Positions 1 to 9,003 of a DNA stretch of 64,000 bases are shown in pieces. Position numbers and translations under genes: made by a program. The stretch covers positions 2,292,001 through 2,356,000 of the forward strand of contig NZ_CP075190.1 in the NCBI RefSeq assembly GCF_020510585.1. The letters run 5' to 3'. The DNA comes from Ferribacterium limneticum (GTDB taxonomy: Bacteria; Pseudomonadota; Gammaproteobacteria; Burkholderiales; Rhodocyclaceae). Position 1 is the stretch's first letter, and the number at the start of each line of letters is the position of its first letter. A model generated the notes under the pieces. The model saw only the letters and a program-made list of their open reading frames with translations, made no database searches and was not told the DNA's origin.

Positions 1-155
1 GCACCGCCCAAGAAATCAGGACGGGCGCCGACAACGGCGCCGAAATGGGTGTCTGGAACTTGCTCCAGCAGCCGCAGCGCGAAGCCAATCTGGCGCTGGC
101 GCTCGATGAATACCTGCGTTTCGGCCTCGAAGCGGCCGCGATTTTCGTCAATTAG
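1..155 (+). CDS. 3' end of an unidentified gene (partial)
   Basis: An open frame enters the window from the left (first full codon at base 3) and stops at TAG 153-155, giving about 50 C-terminal residues. The visible part is mostly helical-looking (EMGVWNLLQQPQ, then ALDEYLRFGLEAAA). No family can be assigned from this fragment. It ends 40 bases before the DUF6519-type gene on the same strand and probably shares its transcript, so it may belong to the same contractile-injection-like locus; that is inference from position only. Confidence 0.5.
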   Translation, partial: TAQEIRTGADNGAEMGVWNLLQQPQREANLALALDEYLRFGLEAAAIFVN

Positions 156-195
156 CCCCATTCAGCATCCCTAGACAAAAACCGGGAGAGACACA

Positions 196-3100
196 ATGAA
201 AGCCGACCTCAGCCGCGCCACATTCGACAAGGCCAGACGCTACCGCAGCGTGCGGATGCAACAGGGCCGCGTGCAGCTCGACGCCGATTTCAACGAGCAA
301 CAGGACATCCTCAACCATCGCATCGAGATCGAGACGCGCGACAGCCTCGGCCCGGTTGCCGTGCCCATCGACAATCCCGGCTTCGGCCTGACGCCGGCTG
401 GCACCGATCTGACCATTTCGGCCGGGCGCCTTTACGTCGATGGTCTGCTCTGCGAAAACCCGGCCGCCACGACGGTCGCCGACCAGCCCGACCTGCCCGA
501 CACCGCCTCGCCGGTGCTGCCGGCCGGCGCATCGCAGTTGCCGTTGCCGCCGGTTGGCGTCACGGCGGCGAGCATCACCGGCGTAGTCGTCTTCAACGCC
601 GGCAACGCCGTAGCACCGCCCGACGGCACCTACCTGGCCTATCTCGAAGCCTGGCAGCGCCATCTCAGCCCGCTCGATCTGCCGGTAGACGACACCAGCA
701 TGCGCGAAGTGGCGCTCGGCGGGCCCGACACCTGCACCCGTGAGAAAACCGTTTGGCAGGTCAAGCTGCTGCGCGCCGGCGAACTTGATGCGCCGCTCAC
801 CTGCCTGTCGAATATTGCCGCCTGGAGCACCTTGACCGCAGCACCCGACGGCCGCCTGGCCGCCCGCGCTGAAGCCAGCATCCCGCCCAAGACACCCTGC
901 CAGTTGCCGCCGGAAGCCGGCTACCGGCTGCTCGAAAACCATCTCTACCGCGTCGAGATTCACGACGATGCGAGCGTCACCGGCAAGGCCCGCTACAAGT
1001 GGTCGCGCGACAACGGTAGTCTGGCCAGCCGCGTCGTCCGCTGGCTGAACGATCCGATTGCCAACGAGTTCGAGGTTGCCAGCATCGGCCGCGACGACGT
1101 GCTGGCCATCACCGCCGGCTGCTGGGTCGAGTTCTACGACGACACGCACGAACTGCTCGGCCAGCCCGGCCCGCTGGTGCCGGTCATTCGCACCGAAGGC
1201 AATGTCGTCACCGTCGACCTGACCAAGCTGATCGGCCATGCCCTCGACCAGGCGATGTTCCCGCGCAATCCGCGCGTCCGGCGCTGGGATGGCGTCGCCG
1301 AAATCAGCACCTCGGCCATCAACTCGGCTACCGGCTGGGAGGAACTGGCGCAGGACGGCATCGAACTGAAGTTCGCCCCGGGCAGCTACCGGATCGGCGA
1401 TTACTGGCTGATTCCGGCCCGTACCGCCACGGCCGCCATCGAATGGCCGAAGGAAAACGGCAAACCGGCCTTTCTCTCGCCGGCCGGCGTGCTACGCGCC
1501 TTTGCCCGGCTCGCCCTGCTCGAATTCAAGGCCGGTGCCTGGATCCTGAAATCGGACTGCCGCCCGCTCTTCCCCAGCCTGACCGAGCTGACCCAACTTC
1601 ATTACGTCGGCGGCGACGGCCAGAGCATCAAAACGAATCCCGCCAATACGCCAGCCCAGGTCGCCCTGCCCAGCCCGCTGCAGGTCGGCGTTGCCAATGG
1701 CCAGTTCCCGGTCGTCGGGGCGCGGGTACGCTTCACGGCAAGCGATGGATTGCTGCCCAACGGCACAAAAATTCAGGAGGTCGATACGCTGGCCGATGGC
1801 GTTGCCAGTATCGCCTGGTCGCTCGACTCCGATCCGGCCAAACCGGTCCAGCACGTCACGGCCGAATTGCTGGTCGCCGGTGAAGTGGTGGCCGGCCGTT
1901 ATCTGCCGGTGCATTTCAGCGCCCAACTGGCGCTGGCCACCGGCGTTGCCTACGACCCGACCAACTGCCCCGACCTGCTCGCCGCCGAGGCCTACACCGT
2001 GCAGGAGGCCATCGACACCCTGTGCAAGCGTCCTCAGGGTGGCGGCGGTTGTTGCGTCACGGTCGGCCTGACCGGCGAGTACGAGACCCTAGACCTCGCC
2101 CTGCGCACGCTGATCGCCGAAGATCGGCGCGATATCTGCATCTGCCTGCTGCCCGGCAACCACAGCCTGGCCGACGGCCTGAGCCTGACCGGTACGCCGC
2201 GTCACCGCATCAGCATCCACGGCGCCGGCCCGGCCAGCCGCCTCATCCTCAAGCAGGAAGTGTTCAGGTTCGACACTTTCGGCTCGCTGAGCCTCAAGGA
2301 TTTCACCCTGGCCAACACCGGCGAACCAAGCAGTTTGAGCTTCCTGAAATGCCAGAACGTCGATTTCAGGCACGTCGACTTCCTTGGCCGATCAGCCACT
2401 GGCAGCAGCTTGCTGCAAATCGCCGGCAGTTCGCGCTTGCTGATTGAAGGCTGCACGGTTTTTGCCATCGCTACCGACAACAACGAGAGACTGGATTTCA
2501 TTGTCCAGCGCGTTCCCAGCCTGGCTGCACAGCGCAACGCCTTTGCCGCCACCGCCATCATCGATGGCAGCCTGAACAAGGCCGCCGAAGCCATCGCTGC
2601 CCTTGATCCGGCAGAGCGCAAGAAAATGTCGGGCGAGATCAGCACCCTGCTGCGCAGCAATGACCTGTCCAATCTCACCGGCCGCGAACAGACCAGTCTC
2701 AACAACCTGCGCGTCGTGGTCGGCCGGAATCCAACTGCTGCCGCCCTGAGCAAGGCGCTCAACCAATTCGCCGACGCCCTGCGCGCCGGCACGCCGGCCT
2801 TTGCGCTGGCGCTCGACGACACCGACGATGCGAGCCTGATCAACAACCGCCTGCGCGGCCGGATCACGCTGTTCGGCGAGTCGGACGACATGCCCGACAT
2901 CAACACCGACCAGTTGCAACGCCTGAGCGCCGCCATCAAGGCGGGGGCCGTAACCTTCGATGACAACGGCACCCTGATCATTGAACGAAACGAACTCCAG
3001 GGTGTTCGGATCAGCGGCAAGGCACTAGCCAAGGTGATCGAGAACGCCCAGGGCACCTTGCCCGTCTGGCACAACCTGCAGGTCACCAACAATCGCATCG

Positions 3101-3300
3101 ACAGCGAGGCAGATCACTATCCGGGCTTCAACGCCGCCTTCAATGGCAACACGCTGGAACCGCAAGGCGACGTCGGTGTATTGCTGGCCAATCAGGCCAA
3201 GGTCATCGGCAATTTCGCCCACAACGACTTCAGGCTATTTGTCGCCGGTGCCAATCCCGAGAGTTTCGGCAACGGCGGCCTGAATGTGGTGCCGATTTAA
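196..3300 (+). CDS. DUF6519 domain protein with C-terminal beta-helix, probable contractile-injection-system accessory
   Basis: 1034 residues. The N-terminus (MKADLSRATFDKARRYRSV, then RMQQGRVQLDADFNEQ) has the look of the DUF6519 family, which I recall from gene neighbourhoods of extracellular contractile injection systems beside baseplate genes. Residues about 1-460 form that region, about 475-580 look like an Ig-like beta domain, and about 620-1034 resemble a right-handed beta-helix with repeated short strands (GNHSLADGLSLTG, SLSLKDFTLAN) and a terminal NNRI...NGN repeat pattern. No signal peptide or membrane segment is seen. The start follows GGGAGAG at a normal spacing. A structural or spike/fibre-like role is inferred from the family and fold; no enzymatic residues were identified. 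Confidence 0.65.
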   Translation: MKADLSRATFDKARRYRSVRMQQGRVQLDADFNEQQDILNHRIEIETRDSLGPVAVPIDNPGFGLTPAGTDLTISAGRLYVDGLLCENPAATTVADQPDLPDTASPVLPAGASQLPLPPVGVTAASITGVVVFNAGNAVAPPDGTYLAYLEAWQRHLSPLDLPVDDTSMREVALGGPDTCTREKTVWQVKLLRAGELDAPLTCLSNIAAWSTLTAAPDGRLAARAEASIPPKTPCQLPPEAGYRLLENHLYRVEIHDDASVTGKARYKWSRDNGSLASRVVRWLNDPIANEFEVASIGRDDVLAITAGCWVEFYDDTHELLGQPGPLVPVIRTEGNVVTVDLTKLIGHALDQAMFPRNPRVRRWDGVAEISTSAINSATGWEELAQDGIELKFAPGSYRIGDYWLIPARTATAAIEWPKENGKPAFLSPAGVLRAFARLALLEFKAGAWILKSDCRPLFPSLTELTQLHYVGGDGQSIKTNPANTPAQVALPSPLQVGVANGQFPVVGARVRFTASDGLLPNGTKIQEVDTLADGVASIAWSLDSDPAKPVQHVTAELLVAGEVVAGRYLPVHFSAQLALATGVAYDPTNCPDLLAAEAYTVQEAIDTLCKRPQGGGGCCVTVGLTGEYETLDLALRTLIAEDRRDICICLLPGNHSLADGLSLTGTPRHRISIHGAGPASRLILKQEVFRFDTFGSLSLKDFTLANTGEPSSLSFLKCQNVDFRHVDFLGRSATGSSLLQIAGSSRLLIEGCTVFAIATDNNERLDFIVQRVPSLAAQRNAFAATAIIDGSLNKAAEAIAALDPAERKKMSGEISTLLRSNDLSNLTGREQTSLNNLRVVVGRNPTAAALSKALNQFADALRAGTPAFALALDDTDDASLINNRLRGRITLFGESDDMPDINTDQLQRLSAAIKAGAVTFDDNGTLIIERNELQGVRISGKALAKVIENAQGTLPVWHNLQVTNNRIDSEADHYPGFNAAFNGNTLEPQGDVGVLLANQAKVIGNFAHNDFRLFVAGANPESFGNGGLNVVPI

Positions 3301-3312
3301 GACTGTTCACGC

Positions 3313-3342
3313 AATGGCCAGCCCGTCAAGGCTGGCCATTTG
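3313..3342 (+). terminator. Rho-independent terminator after the DUF6519 gene
   Basis: Perfect 10-bp arms AATGGCCAGC and GCTGGCCATT separated by 8 bases, followed by a short T stretch, 12 bases after the stop codon. Confidence 0.75.
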
Positions 3343-3387
3343 ATTCCGGTGTCAGAACGCCACCGTCAACGACTATTACTATTGCGC

Positions 3388-3504
3388 TTACCGGCGGTGG
3401 CCGTAATGACCATGGTGGCCACCATGATGGCCAACCGGGACGAATATCGGGAAGCAGCCACTGAGCGTAATCGCGACAAGTAGGCCGGCAATAATTCTTT
3501 TCAT
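3388..3504 (-). CDS. Small histidine-rich lipoprotein
   Basis: A 38-residue minus-strand ORF starting at 3504. It opens with a positively charged, hydrophobic signal sequence and a lipobox ending LSGC (Cys 17); the mature part is very short and histidine/glycine-rich (VGHHGGHHGHYGHRR). An AGGAGAGAAG ribosome site lies just upstream of the ATG. Such tiny His-rich lipoproteins are common in proteobacteria; metal binding is plausible but not demonstrated. It is transcribed opposite to the DUF6519 gene and stands alone between that gene's terminator and the first copy of the dispersed element. Confidence 0.65.
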   Translation of the reverse strand: MKRIIAGLLVAITLSGCFPIFVPVGHHGGHHGHYGHRR

Positions 3505-3614
3505 CACTTCTCTCCTGCTATGGGGTAGTAAGTGAATAACGCGGGGAGGGCGAAAAGAACCGACGTCGAATTGTTACTGCTTGTAAGCGGCCGGGTACGA
3601 GGCCCACGGCAGGC

Positions 3615-3654
3615 ATTTCAATTTTGGGCCTTTTTCCCGGTTGACCGTGGAAGT
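3615..3654 (+). repeat. Dispersed 40-bp element, copy 1
   Basis: AT-rich arm ATTTCAATTTTGGGCC, then T/C tract, then core CGGTTGACCGTGG. Intergenic, 17 bases past the stop of the minus-strand zinc-ribbon gene. One of twelve copies in the window. Confidence 0.85.
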
Positions 3655-3671
3655 CACCCGGCCAGGCCAAT

Positions 3672-4718
3672 TCAGCCGGCGCTGCCCTGCCCCCCTGCCC
3701 CGCAAGCATGGCAAAAACGCGCGAAGGCGCTCTTGCGTTCCTGGCAGCGACCGCAATGGTCGAACAGACAGATGCCGCAATGCGGGCAGTAATCGATGGC
3801 GGTGTTGGTCAAATCGACCGGCCGCTCGCAACCCGGGCAGACCTTCTTGGCCAGCCGGGCCAATGCCGTGTCGTAGCTCAGTTCCTTGCGGCGCTCGACA
3901 TCGGGCATGGCCTCGGCCTGTTTCTGTTTTTCGAGGTAGCGATTCAGGGCGACGATGGCGTAGCGCCCGACCAGCACGGTGATGATGATGCCGACGGCGT
4001 AGCGCACATAGCCGCCGTAGCTCGGCAGGTAGGGGACGAGCTCGACAAAGAAGGCGAACAGCGCGAAGTAGATGAAGCCCCAGACGAAGGGCCACCACGT
4101 GCTCTGGCGCTTTTTGGCGAACAGCCAGCCGGCGACGGCGAGTAGCGGCAGGGTCAGCGCCAGGCGATAGCCGAAAACGCGCAATTCCTGCCTGCGCTGC
4201 TCGGTAAACAGTTTGGTCGAGGCCGTCCGCTCCAGTTCGCGCAGGTCGCGCTGGGCGCGCTCTTCCGCCTGACGGGCGTCGAGCAGGCTCTGCTGCTGAC
4301 GCTCAACATCGGCCAGCGCCTTGCGCTCGAGAATCTTCAGTTCATCGAGGGCCTGCGTGCGTTCGATCAGTTCGGCGTCCTGCTCCGGGCGCTTGGTGGC
4401 GTGGCGCGTCGCCAGCCAGTTGTTGAAGGTGTCGCGTGCGGCGGCAGAGTTGGCGCGGGCGCCATTGAGTTTGAGCTGGGCCTGATCGTGGGCATCCTGC
4501 GCCGCCTGGCGTTTTTCCTGCATCGCCTTGAGCTCGGCGCGCAGCGGTGCGGCGGCCTGCTGGTCGATGAAATCATCAAGCGTAACGCGGTGCTCGACCT
4601 TGGGCAGGTTCTCGACAATCGTCCCGCCCAGCCCGATCAGGAAGCTGGCGAAAACGAAGGCGACGATCCACAGCCCGAAACGAAACCATTTTTCCGACAG
4701 ACGCAGCGCCTTGCTCAT
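3672..4718 (-). CDS. Membrane protein with coiled coil and C-terminal zinc ribbons
   Basis: 348 residues. One N-terminal membrane segment (about 12-34), then a long charged coiled coil (about 45-170, many Gln/Glu/Arg/Ala), three more hydrophobic segments (about 180-260), and a C-terminal cysteine-rich part with CPGC, CPHCGIC, CGRC and CHAC pairs that should bind two zinc ions. The function is unknown; the layout suggests an envelope-anchored coiled coil with a cytoplasmic zinc module. Its start overlaps the stop of the upstream DUF808 gene by four bases (ATGA), so the two are translationally coupled. A dispersed-element copy follows the stop codon. Confidence 0.7.
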   Translation of the reverse strand: MSKALRLSEKWFRFGLWIVAFVFASFLIGLGGTIVENLPKVEHRVTLDDFIDQQAAAPLRAELKAMQEKRQAAQDAHDQAQLKLNGARANSAAARDTFNNWLATRHATKRPEQDAELIERTQALDELKILERKALADVERQQQSLLDARQAEERAQRDLRELERTASTKLFTEQRRQELRVFGYRLALTLPLLAVAGWLFAKKRQSTWWPFVWGFIYFALFAFFVELVPYLPSYGGYVRYAVGIIITVLVGRYAIVALNRYLEKQKQAEAMPDVERRKELSYDTALARLAKKVCPGCERPVDLTNTAIDYCPHCGICLFDHCGRCQERKSAFARFCHACGAGGQGSAG

Positions 4719-5638
4719 GCCTCAACTCCCTTGAATTTGCCGCGTATTGCCGAAAACGCCAGCATGCCGAGCAAGGCCACGGTGCCGGCGACGATGCCAA
4801 CGACCGCATCAAGCGACATCGAGACGACGCCACTCATCATCCCGCTCATTTCGGCCAGGTGCTCGATACCGTGATGAACTGGCGGAATACCGTGCGACAG
4901 GATGCCGCCGCCGACCAGAAACATCGCAGCCGTGCCGACGATGGTCAGCAACTTCATGAGTTTTGGCGCGGCCAGCAACAGGCCCTTGCCAACGATCTTC
5001 ATGCCCCCGCGCCCCTTGAGCAGCAGCCAGGCGCCGACGTCGTCCATCTTGACAATGCCGGCGACGATGCCATAAACGCCGATGGTCATGATCAGCCCGA
5101 TGCCGGCCAGCACGGTCAGTTGCGTAGTGAAGGGCTGAGTGGCGACGGTGCCCAGCGCGATGACGATGATTTCGGCCGACAGCACGAAATCCGTGCGGAT
5201 GGCGCCCTTGATCTTTTCCGCCTCGAACGCCGCCATATCGACCGTTTCATCGGCTACCGCGGCCAGTTCCTCGGCATGGTGCGCTTCGTCCTCGGCTTCG
5301 CTGTGCAGCCACGGGTGAGCCAGTTTCTCGACGCCTTCGAGGCACAGGTAAATGCCGCCGATCATGAGCAGGGGCGTCACCGCCCACGGGATGAAAGCGC
5401 TGATCGCCAGCGCCGCCGGCACGAGAATCAACTTGTTTTTCAGGGAACCGACGCAGACCGCCCAGACCACCGGCAATTCGCGCTCGGCGGCAACGCCGGC
5501 GACCTGCTGGGCATTGAGTGCCAGATCGTCGCCGAGCACGCCGGCCGTTTTCTTGGCGGCGACCTTGGTCAAAACCGCCACGTCATCAAGGATGGTGGCA
5601 ATATCGTCAATGAGGACGAGCAGGCTGGCGCCGGCCAT
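4715..5638 (-). CDS. DUF808 (YedI-like) inner-membrane protein
   Basis: 307 residues. The start (MAGASLLVLIDDIATILDD) and the following DVAVLTKVAAKKTAGVLGDD are characteristic of the DUF808/YedI family of polytopic inner-membrane proteins. About six to eight hydrophobic stretches follow, with an acidic and His-containing cytoplasmic loop (SEAEDEAHHAEE) near residue 115. The molecular function of the family is unknown. Length matches the family. The ATG overlaps the stop of the upstream small gene in a TGATG arrangement, and the stop overlaps the next gene, so 5829 to 3672 appears to be one three-gene operon. Confidence 0.85.
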   Translation of the reverse strand: MAGASLLVLIDDIATILDDVAVLTKVAAKKTAGVLGDDLALNAQQVAGVAAERELPVVWAVCVGSLKNKLILVPAALAISAFIPWAVTPLLMIGGIYLCLEGVEKLAHPWLHSEAEDEAHHAEELAAVADETVDMAAFEAEKIKGAIRTDFVLSAEIIVIALGTVATQPFTTQLTVLAGIGLIMTIGVYGIVAGIVKMDDVGAWLLLKGRGGMKIVGKGLLLAAPKLMKLLTIVGTAAMFLVGGGILSHGIPPVHHGIEHLAEMSGMMSGVVSMSLDAVVGIVAGTVALLGMLAFSAIRGKFKGVEA

Positions 5639-5829
5639 CAGGATTCCCGACCCCGTGATGTCTCCAGCGAGAATTCGCGAATCCAGGAAGCACGCCGATC
5701 GATAGCCGAACGGCGGTCAGTCATTACCCGACCTTCGCGGGTTTCGTACGGCGGCGGCGCGATATGCGTACACACGCGGCGATCGGCGCAGCGCGGCTGA
5801 TAGCTTGCATCGGGCATTTTATTTTCCAT
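5638..5829 (-). CDS. Small hypothetical protein, first gene of the DUF808 operon
   Basis: 63 residues starting at 5829, chosen because GAGGAG lies about 7 bases upstream; a longer in-frame start exists at 5862 without a comparable site. The protein has no membrane segment. It contains two Cys in RCADRRVC and the basic sequence TDRRSAIDRRASW, a DRR...DRR pattern that I have seen at the ends of PilZ or signalling proteins but which does not identify a family here. Its stop overlaps the start of the DUF808 gene. Function unknown. Confidence 0.55.
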   Translation of the reverse strand: MENKMPDASYQPRCADRRVCTHIAPPPYETREGRVMTDRRSAIDRRASWIREFSLETSRGRES

Positions 5830-5926
5830 GATGACTCCTCGGCAAATCCGGAGGGACAGCAATTATGCCATGGCGCATAAGCAGTGCGCTTGCCTGGAAA
5901 ACGGCTAGAATCCTGCCCGCACTCTC

Positions 5927-5964
5927 TCCTACGGTCGACCGGCTTTTTTGCCCAAAATTCAAAG
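5927..5964 (-). repeat. Dispersed element, copy 2
   Basis: Reverse orientation, 3 bases before the parE start codon. The core here is the perfect palindrome CGGTCGACCG; the A-tract is partly replaced by GCTTTTTTGCCC, making this the most divergent arm. Confidence 0.7.
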
Positions 5965-5967
5965 CGA

Positions 5968-7917
5968 ATGTCTGAATACTCCGCCTCCTCCATCCGTGTC
6001 CTGAAAGACCTTGAACCCGTCAAGGAACGTCCCGGGATGTACACCAGAACGACCTGCCCGACCCACATCGTGCAGGAAGTCATCGACAATGCCGCCGACG
6101 AGGCGCTGGCCGGCTACGCCAAGAAAATTTCGGTTGCCATCCGCGCCGATGGCGTCATCGAAGTCAGCGACAACGGCCGCGGCATCCCGGTCGAAATCCA
6201 CCCGGAAGAAGGCCGGCCGGCGGTCGAACTGGTTTTCTGCAAACTGCACGCCGGCGGCAAGTTCAACAAGAAGGATGCCGGCAACGCCTACCGTTTCTCG
6301 GGCGGCCTGCACGGCGTCGGCGTTTCGGTGACCAATGCGCTGTCGATCCGCCTCGAAGTCGAGATCAAGCGCGGCGGTGGCGTGCATCACATCGCCTTCG
6401 GCGCCGGCTTTGTCACCGAACCGCTGAGCCGGATCGGTGACTGCGGCCAGCGCAACACCGGCACGACAGTGCGCATCCAGCCCGACCCCAAGTATTTCGA
6501 TTCGCCGAAGATCAATCTGGCCCAGCTCGAGCATCTGCTGCGCTCGAAGGCCGTGCTCATGCCCAATGTCACGGTCGAACTCGACATCGAAGGCCAGGAC
6601 AAGAAAGTCTGGTGCTACGAGAACGGCATGGCCGACTACCTCAACGAGATGATGGTCGGCACGCCGGTGGCACCGATTTTCGTCGGCGAGAAACACGTTG
6701 AAAGCGCCAACGGCTTCGCCGTCGGCGAAGGCGCCACCTTTGCCATGGCCTGGTTCGAGGAAGGTGGCGGCAAGCCGGAAAGCTACGTCAACCTGATCCC
6801 GACCCTCGATGGCGGCACCCACGAAGCCGGCCTCAAAGCCGGTGTTTTCGAGGCGGTCAAGACTTTCGCCGAACACCATGCCATCCTGCCGGCCAAGGTC
6901 AAACTAGCCCAGGAAGACGTCTGCGGCCGCATGACCTACCTGCTTTCGGCCAAGGTGCTCGACCCGCAGTTCCAGGGCCAGACCAAGGAAAAACTGACCA
7001 GCCGCGATGCCTACAAGCTGGTCACCCAGATGGTGCGCGACCCCTTCGAGCTGTGGCTCAACAGCCACGCCGATTTCGGCAAGAAGATCGCCGAACTGGC
7101 CGTCAAGGCGGCGCAGAACCGGATGAAATCGACGCAGAAGGTCGAGAAGAAGAAGTCTTCTGGCATTGCCACGCTGCCCGGCAAGCTGACCGATTGCGAA
7201 TCGGACGATATCGCCCGCAACGAAGTGTTCCTCGTCGAGGGCGACTCGGCCGGCGGTTCAGCCAAGCAAGGCCGCGACAAGGAAACCCAGGCCGTTCTGC
7301 CGCTGCGCGGCAAGGTGCTAAACACTTGGGAAGTCGACCGCGACCAGCTGTTCAAGAACAACGAAGTGCATGACATTTCCGTGGCGGTCGGCGTCGACCC
7401 GCACGGTATAGAGCAGATCGACAGCGTCGATGTCTCAGGCCTGCGCTACGGCCGCATCATCGTCATGTCCGACGCCGACGTCGATGGCTCGCACATTCAG
7501 GTGCTGCTGTTCACGCTCTTCCTCAAGCACTTCCCAGCTTTGGTCGAACGCGGCCACATCCACGTCGCCCAGCCGCCGCTCTTCCGCGTCGACGTCGAAG
7601 CCCGCGGCCACACTCGCAAGGTTTATTGCCTCGACGAAGCCGAGAAGGAACAGACGCTGACCAAGCTGCGCGACGAAGGCGTTTCGGAAAACAAGATCAC
7701 CGTCTCCCGCTTCAAAGGCCTCGGCGAAATGAACCCTGACCAGCTCTGGGAAACCACGCTGTGCCCGGACACCCGCCGCCTCGTCCCCTTCCAGGCCAGC
7801 CGCGAAACGATCAAGCAAATGACCGCCACCTTCACGCTGCTCATGGGCAAGGGCGAAGCGGCCGGCCGTCGGGCCTGGATGGAGAAGGACGGCGGGCTAG
7901 TCGAGGCTGACGTCTGA
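5968..7917 (+). CDS. parE: DNA topoisomerase IV subunit B
   Basis: 649 residues, close to the usual ParE length. It is the ATPase subunit of topoisomerase IV, which decatenates daughter chromosomes together with ParC (encoded at 35086). GHKL ATPase motifs are visible: EVIDNAADEA (37-46, Mg-binding Asn), SDNGRGIP (about 70) and the ATP lid GGLHGVG (about 112). The TOPRIM domain has EGDSAGGSAKQGRD (about 423) and DADVDGSH (about 501). The start MSEYSASSIRVLKDLEPV is at the expected place; a longer upstream in-frame extension to 5884 would read through the dispersed element and is not supported. parE and parC are not adjacent. Confidence 0.97.
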   Translation: MSEYSASSIRVLKDLEPVKERPGMYTRTTCPTHIVQEVIDNAADEALAGYAKKISVAIRADGVIEVSDNGRGIPVEIHPEEGRPAVELVFCKLHAGGKFNKKDAGNAYRFSGGLHGVGVSVTNALSIRLEVEIKRGGGVHHIAFGAGFVTEPLSRIGDCGQRNTGTTVRIQPDPKYFDSPKINLAQLEHLLRSKAVLMPNVTVELDIEGQDKKVWCYENGMADYLNEMMVGTPVAPIFVGEKHVESANGFAVGEGATFAMAWFEEGGGKPESYVNLIPTLDGGTHEAGLKAGVFEAVKTFAEHHAILPAKVKLAQEDVCGRMTYLLSAKVLDPQFQGQTKEKLTSRDAYKLVTQMVRDPFELWLNSHADFGKKIAELAVKAAQNRMKSTQKVEKKKSSGIATLPGKLTDCESDDIARNEVFLVEGDSAGGSAKQGRDKETQAVLPLRGKVLNTWEVDRDQLFKNNEVHDISVAVGVDPHGIEQIDSVDVSGLRYGRIIVMSDADVDGSHIQVLLFTLFLKHFPALVERGHIHVAQPPLFRVDVEARGHTRKVYCLDEAEKEQTLTKLRDEGVSENKITVSRFKGLGEMNPDQLWETTLCPDTRRLVPFQASRETIKQMTATFTLLMGKGEAAGRRAWMEKDGGLVEADV

Positions 7918-7925
7918 CATCGGCC

Positions 7926-8957
7926 ATGAAGCGTCAGGTATCCGCGATACTCTTCTGCGCATCCCTGCCGCTGGCCGCCAACAGCCAGTCGCTCGACGAT
8001 TGCCGGCGCATTGCCGCCGCGACTGACCGCCTGGCCTGTTACGACGCATTGGCGACACCGCCAACTGCCGCGCAGCAAAAGCCCCCACCAGCAAAGTCTC
8101 CGGAAGCACCGGCCACGGCCGACCTGAATGAGCCGGCGGCCGGCGACTCCCTGCTCGGCGCAGCCTGGGAACTCGACGCCGACAGGCGCGGCCACATCCT
8201 GCGCATACGGCCCTACAAGCCGGTCTATATCCTGCCCGGCTTCCATACCAGCCACACCAATCCGTTTCCCGCATCACCCTCTGTCGGGCACACCAGCACC
8301 ACCGACACCGGACAGCGCCCTGACGAAGCAAAACTCCAGATCAGCCTGAAATCGAAGCTGGCCGAAGACCTGTTCGGCAACAATGGCGACCTCTGGTTCG
8401 GCTATACCCAGACCTCGCGCTGGCAGGTGTATACCGCAGGCACTTCGCGGCCTTTCCGCGAAACCAACCACGAACCCGAAGTCATGCTGGTGTGGCGTAC
8501 TGACTACACGCTGGGCGGCTGGCGCGGGCGCTACCTGTCGCTCGGCTTCAACCACCAGTCGAATGGCCGATCGCTGCCGCTATCGCGTAGCTGGAACCGG
8601 ATAATCGCCGGCATTGCCCTGGAAAAAGGCGATTGGACGGCAACCCTCCGCCCCTGGTGGCGCATCCCGGAAGTCGGCGAACACGACGACAACCCGGACA
8701 TCGCCAATTACCTCGGCCGGGCCGACCTGCAAATTGTCAGGATTTGGGGCAAGCAGCAGTTTTCCCTGCTCCTGCGCCACAGCCTGCAAGGCGGCGGCAA
8801 CAATCACGGCGCCTTGCAGCTCGACTACGCCTTCCCTCTTTCCGGCAGCCTGCGTGGCCATCTGCAATGGTTCTCCGGCTACGGCGAAAGCATGATCGAC
8901 TACAACCACCGCGCCAATTATTACGGCATCGGCGTTTCCCTGCTGGAGTGGTATTGA
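7926..8957 (+). CDS. pldA: Outer-membrane phospholipase A (PldA family)
   Basis: 343 residues with an N-terminal signal peptide ending near the Ala-Asn-Ser region at 19-21. It should be a 12-stranded outer-membrane beta-barrel hydrolysing acyl chains of phospholipids. The active-site block GFNHQSNGRS (about residue 206) carries the His and Ser of the family, with the supporting Asn in SWNR shortly after. A Pro/Ala-rich stretch (about 45-75) between signal peptide and barrel is longer than in E. coli PldA, and residues 24-43 hold a short Cys-containing segment (DDCRRIAAATDRLACYD) seen in many proteobacterial envelope proteins. The C-terminal aromatic residue (WY) fits outer-membrane insertion. 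It begins 8 bases after parE. Confidence 0.9.
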   Translation: MKRQVSAILFCASLPLAANSQSLDDCRRIAAATDRLACYDALATPPTAAQQKPPPAKSPEAPATADLNEPAAGDSLLGAAWELDADRRGHILRIRPYKPVYILPGFHTSHTNPFPASPSVGHTSTTDTGQRPDEAKLQISLKSKLAEDLFGNNGDLWFGYTQTSRWQVYTAGTSRPFRETNHEPEVMLVWRTDYTLGGWRGRYLSLGFNHQSNGRSLPLSRSWNRIIAGIALEKGDWTATLRPWWRIPEVGEHDDNPDIANYLGRADLQIVRIWGKQQFSLLLRHSLQGGGNNHGALQLDYAFPLSGSLRGHLQWFSGYGESMIDYNHRANYYGIGVSLLEWY

Positions 8958-9003
8958 TTGTCAGGCTCCGGCAGCCCCACCCAACCTTGTTCAGGAGCAA
9001 CAC

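Noticed and set aside
148..1239. Long minus-strand open frame opposite the DUF6519 gene
   Set aside because: Low-complexity Gly/Arg/Val composition typical of antisense frames in high-GC DNA; the plus-strand gene is clearly real.
5884..5967. N-terminal extension of parE
   Set aside because: It would read through the dispersed element and has no counterpart in the ParE family; the ATG at 5968 gives the canonical start.
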